Below, piece after piece: positions 27,651-36,261 of a DNA stretch of 64,000 nt. The notes below the pieces were generated by a model. It saw only the letters and a program-made list of their open reading frames with translations, ran no database searches and had not been told where the DNA came from. The DNA lies in NCBI RefSeq assembly GCF_001693275.1, contig NZ_CP016477.1, forward strand, positions 1,178,001-1,242,000. Direction: 5' to 3'. How positions within the stretch are numbered: the stretch's first letter is position 1; each line of letters opens with the position of its first letter. The translations under genes and the position numbers were made by a program. Origin of the DNA: Picosynechococcus sp. PCC 7117 (lineage in GTDB: Bacteria; Cyanobacteriota; Cyanobacteriia; Cyanobacteriales; MRBY01).

Positions 27651-27998
27651 ATGGCGGATCGGCACACATTAGTTTTATTGGATATTCTCATTTCGGCGCG
27701 GCTCGCGATTAATTATTTAGCGGATCTGAGTTGGACGGAGTTCCTCGGCAATATTGTGGTTCAGGATGCGGTGATTCGGCGGATCGAAATTATGGGTCTG
27801 GCGGCGCGAAATATTCCCAAGGTGATGCACCCAGAACTCCCCCAAGTGCCTTGGTTTGAACTAGAGGCGATCGCCAAAACCATGAGTGAAGATTACGAGG
27901 CGGTCAATATTGCCTTTGTCTGGGATCTGGTGCGTAATGATCTCCCGGTTTGGGCAGAGGCTTTAGAAGTAATCTTGCCGGAAAATCTCCACGTCTAG
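27651..27998 (+). CDS. HepT/DUF86-like protein with degenerate active site
   Basis: The ATG at 27651 follows GAGG at a good distance and gives a 115-residue protein that aligns along its length with the DUF86/HepT family: DRHTLVLLDILISARLAINYL, FLGNIVVQDAVIRRIEIMGLAAR, then VPWFELEA and IAFVWDLVRNDLP. HepT ribonuclease toxins carry R-X4-6-H in an (M)RNILVHEY-like segment. Here that segment reads AIAKTMSEDY, so neither the Arg nor the His is in place. No MntA nucleotidyltransferase partner is adjacent. It may be a non-catalytic family member. An upstream frame to 27582 is less likely coding. Confidence 0.72.
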   Translation: MADRHTLVLLDILISARLAINYLADLSWTEFLGNIVVQDAVIRRIEIMGLAARNIPKVMHPELPQVPWFELEAIAKTMSEDYEAVNIAFVWDLVRNDLPVWAEALEVILPENLHV

Positions 27999-28000
27999 GG

Positions 28001-28666
28001 ATGCTGTTTAAGCCTGTTTCCCATAGCGCCTGGGGCCGAAAGTTGTGGTTTGTGCGCCACGGAAATCGCTTAGATTTCGTGCAACCGGCTTGGTTTACCA
28101 CGGCCCTCTATCCCTACGATCCGCCCCTTTGTCCCGCTGGCCACCACCAAGCCCAGGAGTTAGGCGATCGCCTCGCCCCAGAAACGATCCACCATATTTT
28201 CACTTCTCCTTTCCTGCGCACGATCCAAACAGGTCACTATTGCGCCCAACGTTTAAACCTCCCTCTGAGGCTAGAACCGGGCCTGGGGGAATGGCAAAAT
28301 CCCCATTGGATGACTCGCCCGCCGCTGACCCACCCCAAAGCTTTTTTACGCCAAAACTTTATCCATATCGACTGGCGCTACCAGGAAAAGTATTTACCCG
28401 ACTACCCCGAAAATGCCGCCCAGGTGCAGCGACGGACGATTCAGACCCTCAAGCAGTTACTAAAATCTTATTCCGGCAACTTGCTTTTGATTGGCCACAA
28501 AATTCCCCTGGGCATTTGTCTGAATTATCTACTGGGAACAGACCAAACCATTAGCCCCGATGTGTGTGCCCTCAATCAACTGGTTAACCTTGGCGATCGC
28601 TGGCTCTGGCAACGGCAAAATGAGACCCATTTCCTGACAGATCCAGGCGTCAAGGTGGCCCCCTAA
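28001..28666 (+). CDS. Histidine phosphatase family protein
   Basis: The ATG at 28001 follows CTAGGG and starts only 2 bp after the HepT-like stop, so the two are probably co-transcribed. The 221-residue protein has the phosphohistidine motif FVRHGNR, the usual LCPAGHHQAQELGDRL and FTSPFLRTIQTG (second Arg), and the second catalytic His in LLIGHKIPLG. The family includes phosphoglycerate mutases and small-molecule phosphatases; the substrate is not clear. A 17-residue upstream extension would overlap the previous gene. Confidence 0.82.
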   Translation: MLFKPVSHSAWGRKLWFVRHGNRLDFVQPAWFTTALYPYDPPLCPAGHHQAQELGDRLAPETIHHIFTSPFLRTIQTGHYCAQRLNLPLRLEPGLGEWQNPHWMTRPPLTHPKAFLRQNFIHIDWRYQEKYLPDYPENAAQVQRRTIQTLKQLLKSYSGNLLLIGHKIPLGICLNYLLGTDQTISPDVCALNQLVNLGDRWLWQRQNETHFLTDPGVKVAP

Positions 28667-28746
28667 ACTATCAATCCGCCCAGTCGCCATCGAGGAAATT
28701 CCCGGAAATATTGTAAGATTGCTCCCATTACCGGGCAAAAATCACC

Positions 28747-29466
28747 ATGAAAAACGAAGCGAACGGCCAACCTTCCCCTTGCTTTCCTGTCAGCCTCAGC
28801 GAACAGACCATGAGCTATGACATTGTGCAAGAAGCCGTGTTATCCCTCTGGCAAGTGGTCAATGGCCTGAGTAGTATTCAGCCGCCCCGCCGCGATCGCT
28901 ATCGCGTGACAATTTTTGGTTCGGCCCGGATTACCCGTGACTCGCCCCTCTACCAAGACGTGCGCCGCTTAGCCAGTGAGTTGACGACCCTCGGCTGTGA
29001 CATTGTGACGGGGGGTGGCCCTGGTTTGATGGAAGCAGCGAACGAAGGCAGTGTTTTAGCAGATCCCCATGACCGGACAAAATCCATTGGTATTCGCGTG
29101 GATTTGGGGTTTGAACAGGAGGTTAATCCCTTTGTCGAGGAGGTATTTCAGCACCAGACTTTTTTCTCACGCCTGCACCATTTCGTTTTGGTCTCCGATG
29201 CGTTTGTGGTGATGCCGGGGGGGATCGGGACAACCCTCGAAGCGTTGATGATTTGGCAATTGCTCCAGGTGCGCTCGATCCATAATATGCCGTTTATTTT
29301 GGTGGGCGACATGTGGACAGAATTAGTCCAGTGGGCCGAACAAACCATGGTGCCCCAGATGGCCGATGCGGTGGATTTTGAAATTCCTGTGTGTGTTGGG
29401 TCGGTGGATGAGGCGATCGCCCGTTTGAAACTCTCCCATCAGGCCTGGGCGCAATGCTCCCCCTAG
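28747..29466 (+). CDS. LOG family protein
   Basis: The 239-residue protein has the Rossmann-type LOG core: VTIFGSARI, GCDIVTGGGPGLMEAANEG, and the PGGxGTxxE motif as MPGGIGTTLEALMIW. LOG enzymes release cytokinin bases from riboside monophosphates in plants and act as nucleotide 5'-monophosphate nucleosidases in many bacteria; older databases call them lysine decarboxylase-like. An extra N-terminal helix (about 40 residues) precedes the core. Its TAG stop overlaps the stop of the convergent DUF4359 gene in a CTAG. Confidence 0.87.
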   Translation: MKNEANGQPSPCFPVSLSEQTMSYDIVQEAVLSLWQVVNGLSSIQPPRRDRYRVTIFGSARITRDSPLYQDVRRLASELTTLGCDIVTGGGPGLMEAANEGSVLADPHDRTKSIGIRVDLGFEQEVNPFVEEVFQHQTFFSRLHHFVLVSDAFVVMPGGIGTTLEALMIWQLLQVRSIHNMPFILVGDMWTELVQWAEQTMVPQMADAVDFEIPVCVGSVDEAIARLKLSHQAWAQCSP

Positions 29467-29867
29467 CTTTTTTCTGCTCGGTAGGTGTAGAACTGCCGAA
29501 AAATCCCCACCGTCTCAAAGGAGTACCGTGGAAAGGGCTCCGGCAAAACAATATCCGTTTGGTAGATGCTAAAGAAAAAATAATTATTGACGCTGGTTTG
29601 CCGACTGACGATTTCGCCCAATTGGGCCTGGCTCGCGTCCACCAGGGTTTTGCAGTAGTTGCGCAGCAAATCGCTTTGGAGATTGCCTAAACCGAGGGGC
29701 AGATCCTCGCCCGAATTTTGGCAGACATTATCCTTAAGATAGATGGCAATCTGTTCGCCCGCATAATTGCGATATTGGCTCAGGGGAGGATTGGTTAAGT
29801 AGGCGATCGCCCCAAGGACAACAACGCCGAAGCCGCTGACCACACCGCTAATTTGAGAAAATTTCAT
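29463..29867 (-). CDS. DUF4359 domain protein
   Basis: From the ATG at 29867 (MKFSQISGVVSGFG) the protein has 134 residues: one N-terminal transmembrane or signal helix, then a soluble domain. The domain shows LTNPPLSQYRNYAGEQIAIY, LKDNVCQN, DLLRNYCKTLVDAS and the conserved ending FFSIYQTDIVLP ... YSFETVGIFRQFYTYRAE. This matches the DUF4359 pattern common in cyanobacteria. Function is not known; it is probably periplasmic or membrane-anchored. Two cysteines may pair. Confidence 0.82.
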   Translation of the reverse strand: MKFSQISGVVSGFGVVVLGAIAYLTNPPLSQYRNYAGEQIAIYLKDNVCQNSGEDLPLGLGNLQSDLLRNYCKTLVDASQAQLGEIVSRQTSVNNYFFFSIYQTDIVLPEPFPRYSFETVGIFRQFYTYRAEKS

Positions 29868-29920
29868 AAAAAACCTGGACAAAATAAAATCAATTCGATA
29901 ACATTATTAATCGTGATTAT

Positions 29921-29994
29921 GGCGAGCGTAGCCAAGTGGTTAAGGCAGCGGATTGTGGTTCCGCCATTCGGGGGTTCGAGTCCCCTCGTTCGCC
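29921..29994 (+). tRNA. trnH-GUG: tRNA-His (GTG)
   Basis: The sequence folds as a cloverleaf: acceptor arms GGCGAGCG and CGTTCGCC pair over eight positions when the encoded G-1 and C73 typical of tRNA-His are included. A D-arm region GCCAAGTGGTTAAGGC follows. The anticodon stem-loop GGATTGTGGTTCC has anticodon GTG, and the T-arm has the TTCGAGT loop with a G/C stem. CCA is not encoded. A short GC-rich inverted repeat followed by ATTTTTT at about 30029-30066 may terminate it. Confidence 0.95.
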
Positions 29995-30231
29995 CTCTCA
30001 AATCTAACCAATTTTATAACCGAAGTCAGGGTTCCCTCACAGCCTGTCCCAGGGGATATTTTTTCAGTCAGTACCGGATTTTTATCCTCTCGTAGACCAA
30101 GCACAGGGTAACTCAGATAGTGGCTTAAGCTTGCAAAAAGTAGACCTTCGTTGAGAGCCTTGGCGTAAAAAACCTTAGCAACAGCTTGCACCTGCATTAA
30201 ATCCAGGGAAAACGACCAGAAAATTGATTCC

Positions 30232-30456
30232 CTAGAGTCGATATTGTCTTACTGCGGACGATTCCCCACCCGACTGTACCGGACGTTGCTGGAGTTGTTG
30301 GTTGAACCAAAGGGCGATCGCCAAACTCGAAAAGAACAGCAGAATCGGTAACCAACGGGGCGCTTGGGTTGAACGCTGGGTTTGGCGTTGGGGCGCTTGG
30401 CCACGAACCCGTCTAATTTTTTCGGGCCATTCGGCAAATTCCCGCTCGGTGGTCAT
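30232..30456 (-). CDS. Small single-helix membrane protein, unknown
   Basis: The ATG at 30456 gives 74 residues: a charged N-terminus rich in Arg and Gln (EFAEWPEKIRRVRGQAPQRQ), one hydrophobic helix (LPILLFFSSLAIALWF) and a polar tail. It is probably a single-pass protein with the basic side in the cytosol. I do not recognise the family. Coding is supported by the clean N-terminal start and the sharp change in composition at the helix. The upstream frame extension to 30525 looks non-coding. Confidence 0.55.
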   Translation of the reverse strand: MTTEREFAEWPEKIRRVRGQAPQRQTQRSTQAPRWLPILLFFSSLAIALWFNQQLQQRPVQSGGESSAVRQYRL

Positions 30457-30603
30457 GGTGAAATTCTCTAAAACTTGAATGCAGCAATAATTTGTACTTG
30501 TGTTTTTTATTATACAAAGTGGCAATCCGGCCTTGGGGTTTGGGTCGTTGCTGGGATAGGGGAACTCTTCTATGCTTTAGGGGCAACCATTTTGACCGAA
30601 ACA

Positions 30604-31422
30604 ATGCAGGACATTCGCCTACTGGTGTTGGATATTGACGGCACGATTTCCGGGAAAATAAACCAAGTGAGTCCCCAGGTTTTAGAGGCGATCCAAGCGG
30701 CCCAACGGAAAGGGATCAAAGTGGCGATCGCCACCGGGCGTATGTTTTGTTCGGCCAAGCGATTTTACGAAGCCATTGCCTCCGATGTTCCTTTAATTGC
30801 CTATAACGGCGCTTGGATTCAAGACCCGCTACAAACTCTCCCCCATCAGCAGCTTTCAGTGCCAGCCGATATTGCCCTTGATATTCTCGATTTTCTTAGC
30901 ACTAAGAATTGGCGATCGCAGCTCCATTTGCATGTCTATCACAACGACGAATTATATGTCGATGACTTCAATGAGCGGACTGCGGCCTACCAAGAGAGAA
31001 CGGGTTGCAAGGCAAATTTGCTCACCGATTTGCGGGATATTGTGGCCCAGGCTCCCACAAAAATTCTTGCGGTTTGCCACACAGAAACGGTACCGAAAAC
31101 CCTCTTGCCCCTCGTGCAAAAACGCTACACCCAGCAGCAAATTTACTGTACCCAGTCCACGGCTGTGTATGTAGAATTCACCTCACCGACGGCGACGAAA
31201 GGCCAAGCGGTAAAATTTCTCACTGAAGAAATTCTGGGGTTGCAGGCTGCTAACGTGATGGCCATTGGCGACAATTTTAACGACCGAGAAATGCTCGAAT
31301 ATGCAGGGCTTGGCGTAGCCATGGGGGATGCTCCTACTGCCCTCAAAGCCGTTGCGGATGCGGTGACAACCTCCGTCGAAGAGGATGGAGTCGCCGAGGC
31401 GATCGCCAAATTTTTGCTTTAA
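30604..31422 (+). CDS. Cof-type HAD-IIB family phosphatase
   Basis: The ATG at 30604 gives 272 residues. Motif I is LLVLDIDGTISG (Asp10, Asp12), motif II IATGRMF, a type-IIB cap lies between, and motifs III/IV are TATKGQAVKFLTEEI and VMAIGDNFNDREMLEYAG. These proteins dephosphorylate small phosphorylated metabolites, often sugar phosphates or flavin nucleotides; the substrate is unknown. The stop is one base away from the convergent decarboxylase stop. Confidence 0.88.
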   Translation: MQDIRLLVLDIDGTISGKINQVSPQVLEAIQAAQRKGIKVAIATGRMFCSAKRFYEAIASDVPLIAYNGAWIQDPLQTLPHQQLSVPADIALDILDFLSTKNWRSQLHLHVYHNDELYVDDFNERTAAYQERTGCKANLLTDLRDIVAQAPTKILAVCHTETVPKTLLPLVQKRYTQQQIYCTQSTAVYVEFTSPTATKGQAVKFLTEEILGLQAANVMAIGDNFNDREMLEYAGLGVAMGDAPTALKAVADAVTTSVEEDGVAEAIAKFLL

Positions 31423-31423
31423 G

Positions 31424-32869
31424 TTAATCAATCACACGAATCGTTTTTAAGCTGGGATCACTAGCCCCGGTGATCACCCCTCCCAGTTGTAATGTCTGGC
31501 GCAAGCTGGCGAGGGTGGCTGCCGTAATTTTTTCGCCGGGCATGATCGCCGGAATCCCAGGGGGATAAGGACAAATCAACTCCGCGCAAATTTGATTGAG
31601 ACTGGCTTCAAGGGAAACGGCTCTACTGGTAGCAAAAAAAGCTTGGCGCGGCGAGAGTTGTGGCAGCCCATAGCAGGTTTCAGGCTGATCGGTTGAAATG
31701 TTTGGCTTGTTTAAAGGCTGTTGTGCTTGATTGTTTTCGCTGAGGGTTTGAAACGCATCGATTAGCCGCTGAATATCCTGGTTTGTATTGCCAAAGGTAA
31801 GGATAAAAGTGAGCGATCGCCCCAGGGGGAGTTCTGCAATCACCCCCAGAGTTTCCGTTAAGATTTCATCCGCGGCATAACCCGTCAACCCTAAACCCGA
31901 AACATCAACGGTGAGGCGGGTGGGATCAAAATATTCGATGCCCGCCTGGGGCTGGGGATCAAAAATTTTTAAGCCTGGAATCGGGGTCAAAGCTTGCCGT
32001 GCTCGTTGCGCCAAAGCGAGTGTTTCTGACCAAAGGGTTTCGCCCTGTGTTGCCATTTGAGCGCGGGCCGCATCCAGGGAAGCCAGAAGTAAATAGCTGG
32101 GACTGGTGGATTCGACGAGTTGTAAAGCACGGTTGATTTTCTGGGGATCAACCCTGGCTCCTTGTCGATGGAGCATCGAGGCTTGAGTCATCGCTCCCAG
32201 GGTTTTGTGGGTCGATTGGATTACCAGATCAGCACCGAGTTCGAGGGCCGGGGGCGGGAAATTAGGATGAAATTTAAAGTGGCTACCGTGGGCTTCATCA
32301 ACGATGAGCAGAATATTGTGGCGCTGGGTGATAGCGGCGATCTCCTTTAAATCTGGACAAACCCCTTGATAGCTGGGAGAAAGAACAAAAACCGCTTTAA
32401 TATCAGGATGAATTTGCAAGGCTTGCTCAACAGATTCTGGCGTTAAACCATAACTCAAATCCCATTGGGGATCGTAGGGCGGATTCACAAAAACTGGCAT
32501 CGCCCCAGACAAAATCAAGCCGAAAATGGCCGATTGATGGACATTGCGGGGTAAGAGAATTTTTTCCCCTTCCCCCACCGTCGCTAAAATGGCAGCGATA
32601 ATCCCACAGGTGGAACCATTGATCAAAAACCAGGTTTGATCGGCCCCAAAGGTTTCGGCGGCGAGGGTTTGGGCTTCTAAAATCACCCCTTCTGGCGCAA
32701 ATAGATTATCGAGACCGGGGAGCTCCGGTAAATCTGCCCGAAAAATTTCCTTACCCCAGGCTTGTGCCAACCCAGAAAAAATCCCCTGACCACCTTTGTG
32801 ACCGGGGGCATAGAAGGCTGCATGGTTATCGTGGGCGAGGGCAAGCAGGCGCGAAAACAAGGGCGTCAT
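31424..32869 (-). CDS. Orn/Lys/Arg decarboxylase-type PLP enzyme
   Basis: The 481-residue protein is a fold-type I PLP enzyme of the bacterial basic-amino-acid decarboxylase group in its short form. Marks are YAPGHKGGQG near the start, His111 in PRNVHQSAIFG (stacks on PLP), Asp191 and His194 in IVDEAHGSHF, and the Schiff-base Lys222 in QSTHKTLGAMTQAS. The C-terminal domain has ICPYPPGIPAIMPGE. Whether it acts on arginine, lysine or ornithine cannot be decided here; products would feed polyamine synthesis. It is 5 bp downstream of ctaB. Confidence 0.87.
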   Translation of the reverse strand: MTPLFSRLLALAHDNHAAFYAPGHKGGQGIFSGLAQAWGKEIFRADLPELPGLDNLFAPEGVILEAQTLAAETFGADQTWFLINGSTCGIIAAILATVGEGEKILLPRNVHQSAIFGLILSGAMPVFVNPPYDPQWDLSYGLTPESVEQALQIHPDIKAVFVLSPSYQGVCPDLKEIAAITQRHNILLIVDEAHGSHFKFHPNFPPPALELGADLVIQSTHKTLGAMTQASMLHRQGARVDPQKINRALQLVESTSPSYLLLASLDAARAQMATQGETLWSETLALAQRARQALTPIPGLKIFDPQPQAGIEYFDPTRLTVDVSGLGLTGYAADEILTETLGVIAELPLGRSLTFILTFGNTNQDIQRLIDAFQTLSENNQAQQPLNKPNISTDQPETCYGLPQLSPRQAFFATSRAVSLEASLNQICAELICPYPPGIPAIMPGEKITAATLASLRQTLQLGGVITGASDPSLKTIRVID

Positions 32870-32873
32870 TAAT

Positions 32874-33827
32874 TTAAGTCAGGGAAGCTAAGGTTGTGGT
32901 CACCAGGGCAGTAACATCATGCACCGCAGGTAAACTATCCACCACCATCGCCGTACAAAGCAACATCATATAAAGAATCGAATATTTAAACATTGACTTC
33001 GCTAGGGGCTGATCAAAGGGATTTTGCTTCAATTCCCAGGCTTTTTGGATAAAAATGGCTCCCAGCACTAAGGCGGCGATCGCATAAAACAGCCCAGATG
33101 CGTGGAACGGAAAAACCAGCAACAGACTAAAGGGCACAACGATTAATGTATAAATCCAAATTTGATCGACGGTTATTTTTTCGCCCTTGACCACGGGCAG
33201 CATCGGCACCTCAACTTCTGCATAATCTTCTTTGATCATCAAGGCCAAGGCCCAGAAATGGGGCGGCGTCCAGAGGAAAATCAGCGCAAACAAAATCCAG
33301 GCCGACCAATCCAACTGACCCGTAACCGCTGCCCAACCCACCAGGGGCGGAATCGAACCTGCGGCCCCACCGATCACAATATTTTGTACGTGGTGCCGTT
33401 TCAGCCAGTGGGTATAAACCAGCATATAAAATACAATGCCCGATAACGCTAAACAGGCGCTAAGCAAGTTCACAAATACCGTTAACAGGGAAAAGGACAA
33501 ACTCCCCAAAATCAGCGCAAAAATTAAGGCATGGCGTGGCTGGACGCGACCAGAAGGAATGGGCCGCTTACGGGTGCGCTGCATCGAAAAATCGATGTCC
33601 TGGTCATAGATGCAGTTGAGGGTTTGGGCAGAGGCTGCAGCGAGGGTCCCCCCCAATAACGTAATCAGCAACTTTACCGGGTCAATGTGACCATGGGAGG
33701 CAATCCACATCGAAGCAGCGGTGGTAATCAGCAGCAGAGGAATAATGCGGGGTTTGGTGAGTTGGTAATAGCTTTTGATAACCGCCCAAAAGTTTTCATG
33801 GTGCGGAGAAAGGCTGGTGCCGAGCAT
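32874..33827 (-). CDS. ctaB: Heme O synthase (protoheme IX farnesyltransferase)
   Basis: The 317-residue membrane prenyltransferase adds farnesyl to heme B to make heme O. It shows the UbiA-type [19 protein letters not shown] start, the [19 protein letters not shown] site with Asn71, Asp75 and Asp79 binding Mg-diphosphate, and [17 protein letters not shown] as the second Asp/Glu-rich loop. About eight or nine helices are visible. It lies 53 bp downstream of ctaA on the same strand, so heme A synthesis genes form one unit. Confidence 0.95.
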   Translation of the reverse strand: MLGTSLSPHHENFWAVIKSYYQLTKPRIIPLLLITTAASMWIASHGHIDPVKLLITLLGGTLAAASAQTLNCIYDQDIDFSMQRTRKRPIPSGRVQPRHALIFALILGSLSFSLLTVFVNLLSACLALSGIVFYMLVYTHWLKRHHVQNIVIGGAAGSIPPLVGWAAVTGQLDWSAWILFALIFLWTPPHFWALALMIKEDYAEVEVPMLPVVKGEKITVDQIWIYTLIVVPFSLLLVFPFHASGLFYAIAALVLGAIFIQKAWELKQNPFDQPLAKSMFKYSILYMMLLCTAMVVDSLPAVHDVTALVTTTLASLT

Positions 33828-33880
33828 AAAAATACCTGAATTTAATAAAGACGCAGAGGAATGGAGAGATAGGGTTTGAT

Positions 33881-34795
33881 TTAACTGGTGTGGGGTTGGC
33901 GATCGCGGAACGCAAAGACAGAAAACATCGCCAAAGTCCCAAGGAGGCTCGCCCCAACGGCCTGGTGGGTCACGGTGAGGGGTTCCACTTGCAGATGTAA
34001 TTTAAAGGTGGCCACCCCAATCAAAATTTGTAAGCACACCAGTAACATGGCGACATTGGCGAGGCTGCGGAGAGCAGGGTGGAGCGCTGGCGTCCGCCAA
34101 GCCATGACCACAGTGACAACCGTTGCAAGGGTAGCAGGGACAACACCGACGATGTGACTGTCCATCACCACACACATATCCCCTTGGAAAAAGCACTGGT
34201 GCAAGGCCCACTGGGAGGCGACTAAACCTCCGGACAGGCTTTGGAGATAAATAAAAATGGCTGCCGTCAAACCAAACCAAGGTAATTTTCCGGCGGTGCC
34301 GTTGCCGCGATAGTCACTCAAACAACTGCCAATGGTGAGCAGAGTAACAAAGAAAAAGAGAGCCGTCCCCAGGTGGGCTGTGACGATATCAAAGCGTAGC
34401 AGTTCGGTGACGGTTAATCCTCCTAGGATCCCTTGGAACACAATCAAAAACAGGGCAAAGCTCGCAGCCCATGGCAGCCAACGGGGTAGTGCCGTCCGGA
34501 ACCAGAGGGTGAGTCCCACCAAGGCGATCGCCGAGAGACCGATCAACATCGCGTCTAAACGGTGGAACCACTCCAAGAAAACCTGTAAATTCATCTGTTG
34601 GGTCGGCACCAGTTGCCCGTAGCACAGGGGCCAATCCGGACAAGCCAGTCCCGCATTCATCACCCGTGTTGCACTGCCAATCGCCATTAACAACAAGGTG
34701 GCGATCGCCATTTTCCAAACCAAACGGCGAACCCATGTTTTCACCTGATCACTCGCTGGTGAAAAAGAATTTGGAGATGAAATGGAATGAGCCAT
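33881..34795 (-). CDS. ctaA: Heme A synthase
   Basis: The 304-residue protein has about eight transmembrane helices. It carries the CtaA/Cox15 signatures [20 protein letters not shown] (first loop), [10 protein letters not shown] (heme ligand His), [32 protein letters not shown] and [14 protein letters not shown]. It oxidises the C8 methyl of heme O to a formyl group, giving heme A for the oxidase encoded next door. A strong AGGAGG precedes the ATG at 34795. It is transcribed away from ctaC across a 296-bp shared region. Confidence 0.95.
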   Translation of the reverse strand: MAHSISSPNSFSPASDQVKTWVRRLVWKMAIATLLLMAIGSATRVMNAGLACPDWPLCYGQLVPTQQMNLQVFLEWFHRLDAMLIGLSAIALVGLTLWFRTALPRWLPWAASFALFLIVFQGILGGLTVTELLRFDIVTAHLGTALFFFVTLLTIGSCLSDYRGNGTAGKLPWFGLTAAIFIYLQSLSGGLVASQWALHQCFFQGDMCVVMDSHIVGVVPATLATVVTVVMAWRTPALHPALRSLANVAMLLVCLQILIGVATFKLHLQVEPLTVTHQAVGASLLGTLAMFSVFAFRDRQPHTS

Positions 34796-35091
34796 GAAGC
34801 CTCCTCACAAAACGCTTAACAATCTACGGAGTCAGAACTGCCACAGATGTAAATAGCTACACAAATTAGATTTTAGGCTAGGAAAAATAGCTAAATCTCG
34901 TTAATTAACACTGTAGTGAACCCATTTAGACGCTGCTGTTCAGCGACCTATCCTGTACAAATTCTTTACATTTAAGCAACGAATAACCGAGGAAATCTAA
35001 ATATAATCTTAAGTTTTTGGCCAGATAGATTACATAATTGAGTTTTAAATAACCTTGATACAAAATCATCAAGATTTGTCATCAGTCAACC
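34796..35091. promoter_or_regulatory. Shared divergent promoter region of ctaAB and ctaCDE
   Basis: The 296 bp between the two divergent starts are AT-rich and contain no gene. A strong Shine-Dalgarno sequence for ctaA (CCTCCT on the plus strand) is next to 34795. Palindromic TTAATTAA-like sequence lies near 34900. I could not identify a specific regulator site. Joint control of heme A synthesis and oxidase subunits is likely from the layout. Confidence 0.6.
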
Positions 35092-36177
35092 ATGAAGATT
35101 GTGACAAACCAAAGGCATTTCCAAACAGTTTGTTTTAACGTGGTAACCAGCAGTTATTCCAAAAAAGCTCCAACATTTCCCGTGAATATTCCCAATAGCA
35201 TCACGACCTTGATCGCTGGAATTGCCATTACCCTCATCAGTCTCTGGTACGGTCAAAACCATGGTTTACTACCCGTTGCCGCCTCCGCCGACGCCAATGA
35301 TGTCGATGAATTGTTTAATCTGATGATGACCATTGCCACTGGTCTTTTTATCTTGATTGAAGGGGTTTTGGTGATTTGTCTAATTCGATTTCGCCGCAAA
35401 CAGGGGGATTTGACCGACGGCCCGGCGATCGAAGGCAATGTTCCCTTAGAGATTGTCTGGACAGCGATCCCCACCGTCATCGTCTTTATCTTGGCGATCT
35501 ATAGCTTTGAAATCTATAACAAAATGGGCGGCCTCGACCCGATGGTTTCTGGGGGCGGTATGACCATGGCCCACCATCATCAACATAACCCCAATACCAT
35601 GGACAACATGGTGGCAATGGAACCAGATTCTAAAATTGCCATTGGCATTGGTAAATCCATGTCGGCCAATGATGAAGATCCTTTAGTGGTTGACGTGAAT
35701 GGCCTGCAATATGCCTGGATTTTCACCTACCCCGATACGGGGATTGTCTCCGGGGATCTCCATGTGCCTGTGGATCGTCCAATTCAACTCAACATGAAAG
35801 CAGCAGACGTGATCCATGCTTTCTGGCTCCCAGAATTTCGCATTAAACAAGATGTGATGCCCGGCCAGGTTTCACAACTGAGCTTTGTGGCCAACCGAGA
35901 AGGCACCTACCCGGTGATTTGTGCAGAATTGTGCGGCTCTTACCACGGCGGCATGAAAACCACGATGACCGTTGAAACGGCAGAGGGTTATGACCAATGG
36001 GTGCAATCGCGCACAGTGGCGCTGAAAGACGGCGAGGGTCAACCGCTACCCGTCGATTCTACGGCCTTAACCGATGCAGCATTTCTCCAGGCCTACGCCG
36101 AGGAGATGGGGATTATTGAAAATACCCTAGAGCAGATTCCCCATAATCCTTTGGGAATGATGTCGATGGCCCAGTAA
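35092..36177 (+). CDS. ctaC: Cytochrome c oxidase subunit II with Met/His-rich insert
   Basis: The 361-residue form starts at ATG 35092; a GTG at 35182 (opening with NIPNSITTLIAG) is a possible shorter start. Three hydrophobic stretches precede the cupredoxin domain. CuA ligands are visible: His242 (DVIHAFWLPEF), then Cys277, Glu279, Cys281, His285 and Met288 in CAELCGSYHGGMK. It accepts electrons from cytochrome c or plastocyanin. Between the last helix and the cupredoxin domain sits a loop (about 150-178) rich in Met and His (MTMAHHHQHN, TMDNM), which could bind copper. First gene of ctaCDE. Confidence 0.94.
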   Translation: MKIVTNQRHFQTVCFNVVTSSYSKKAPTFPVNIPNSITTLIAGIAITLISLWYGQNHGLLPVAASADANDVDELFNLMMTIATGLFILIEGVLVICLIRFRRKQGDLTDGPAIEGNVPLEIVWTAIPTVIVFILAIYSFEIYNKMGGLDPMVSGGGMTMAHHHQHNPNTMDNMVAMEPDSKIAIGIGKSMSANDEDPLVVDVNGLQYAWIFTYPDTGIVSGDLHVPVDRPIQLNMKAADVIHAFWLPEFRIKQDVMPGQVSQLSFVANREGTYPVICAELCGSYHGGMKTTMTVETAEGYDQWVQSRTVALKDGEGQPLPVDSTALTDAAFLQAYAEEMGIIENTLEQIPHNPLGMMSMAQ

Positions 36178-36261
36178 GGTCAGGCTTTTTCAAACAATTA
36201 AACCAACTAAACCTGTAACTAATTTTTTAGTAAACGCACGATAACTAATCAACGATCAACC

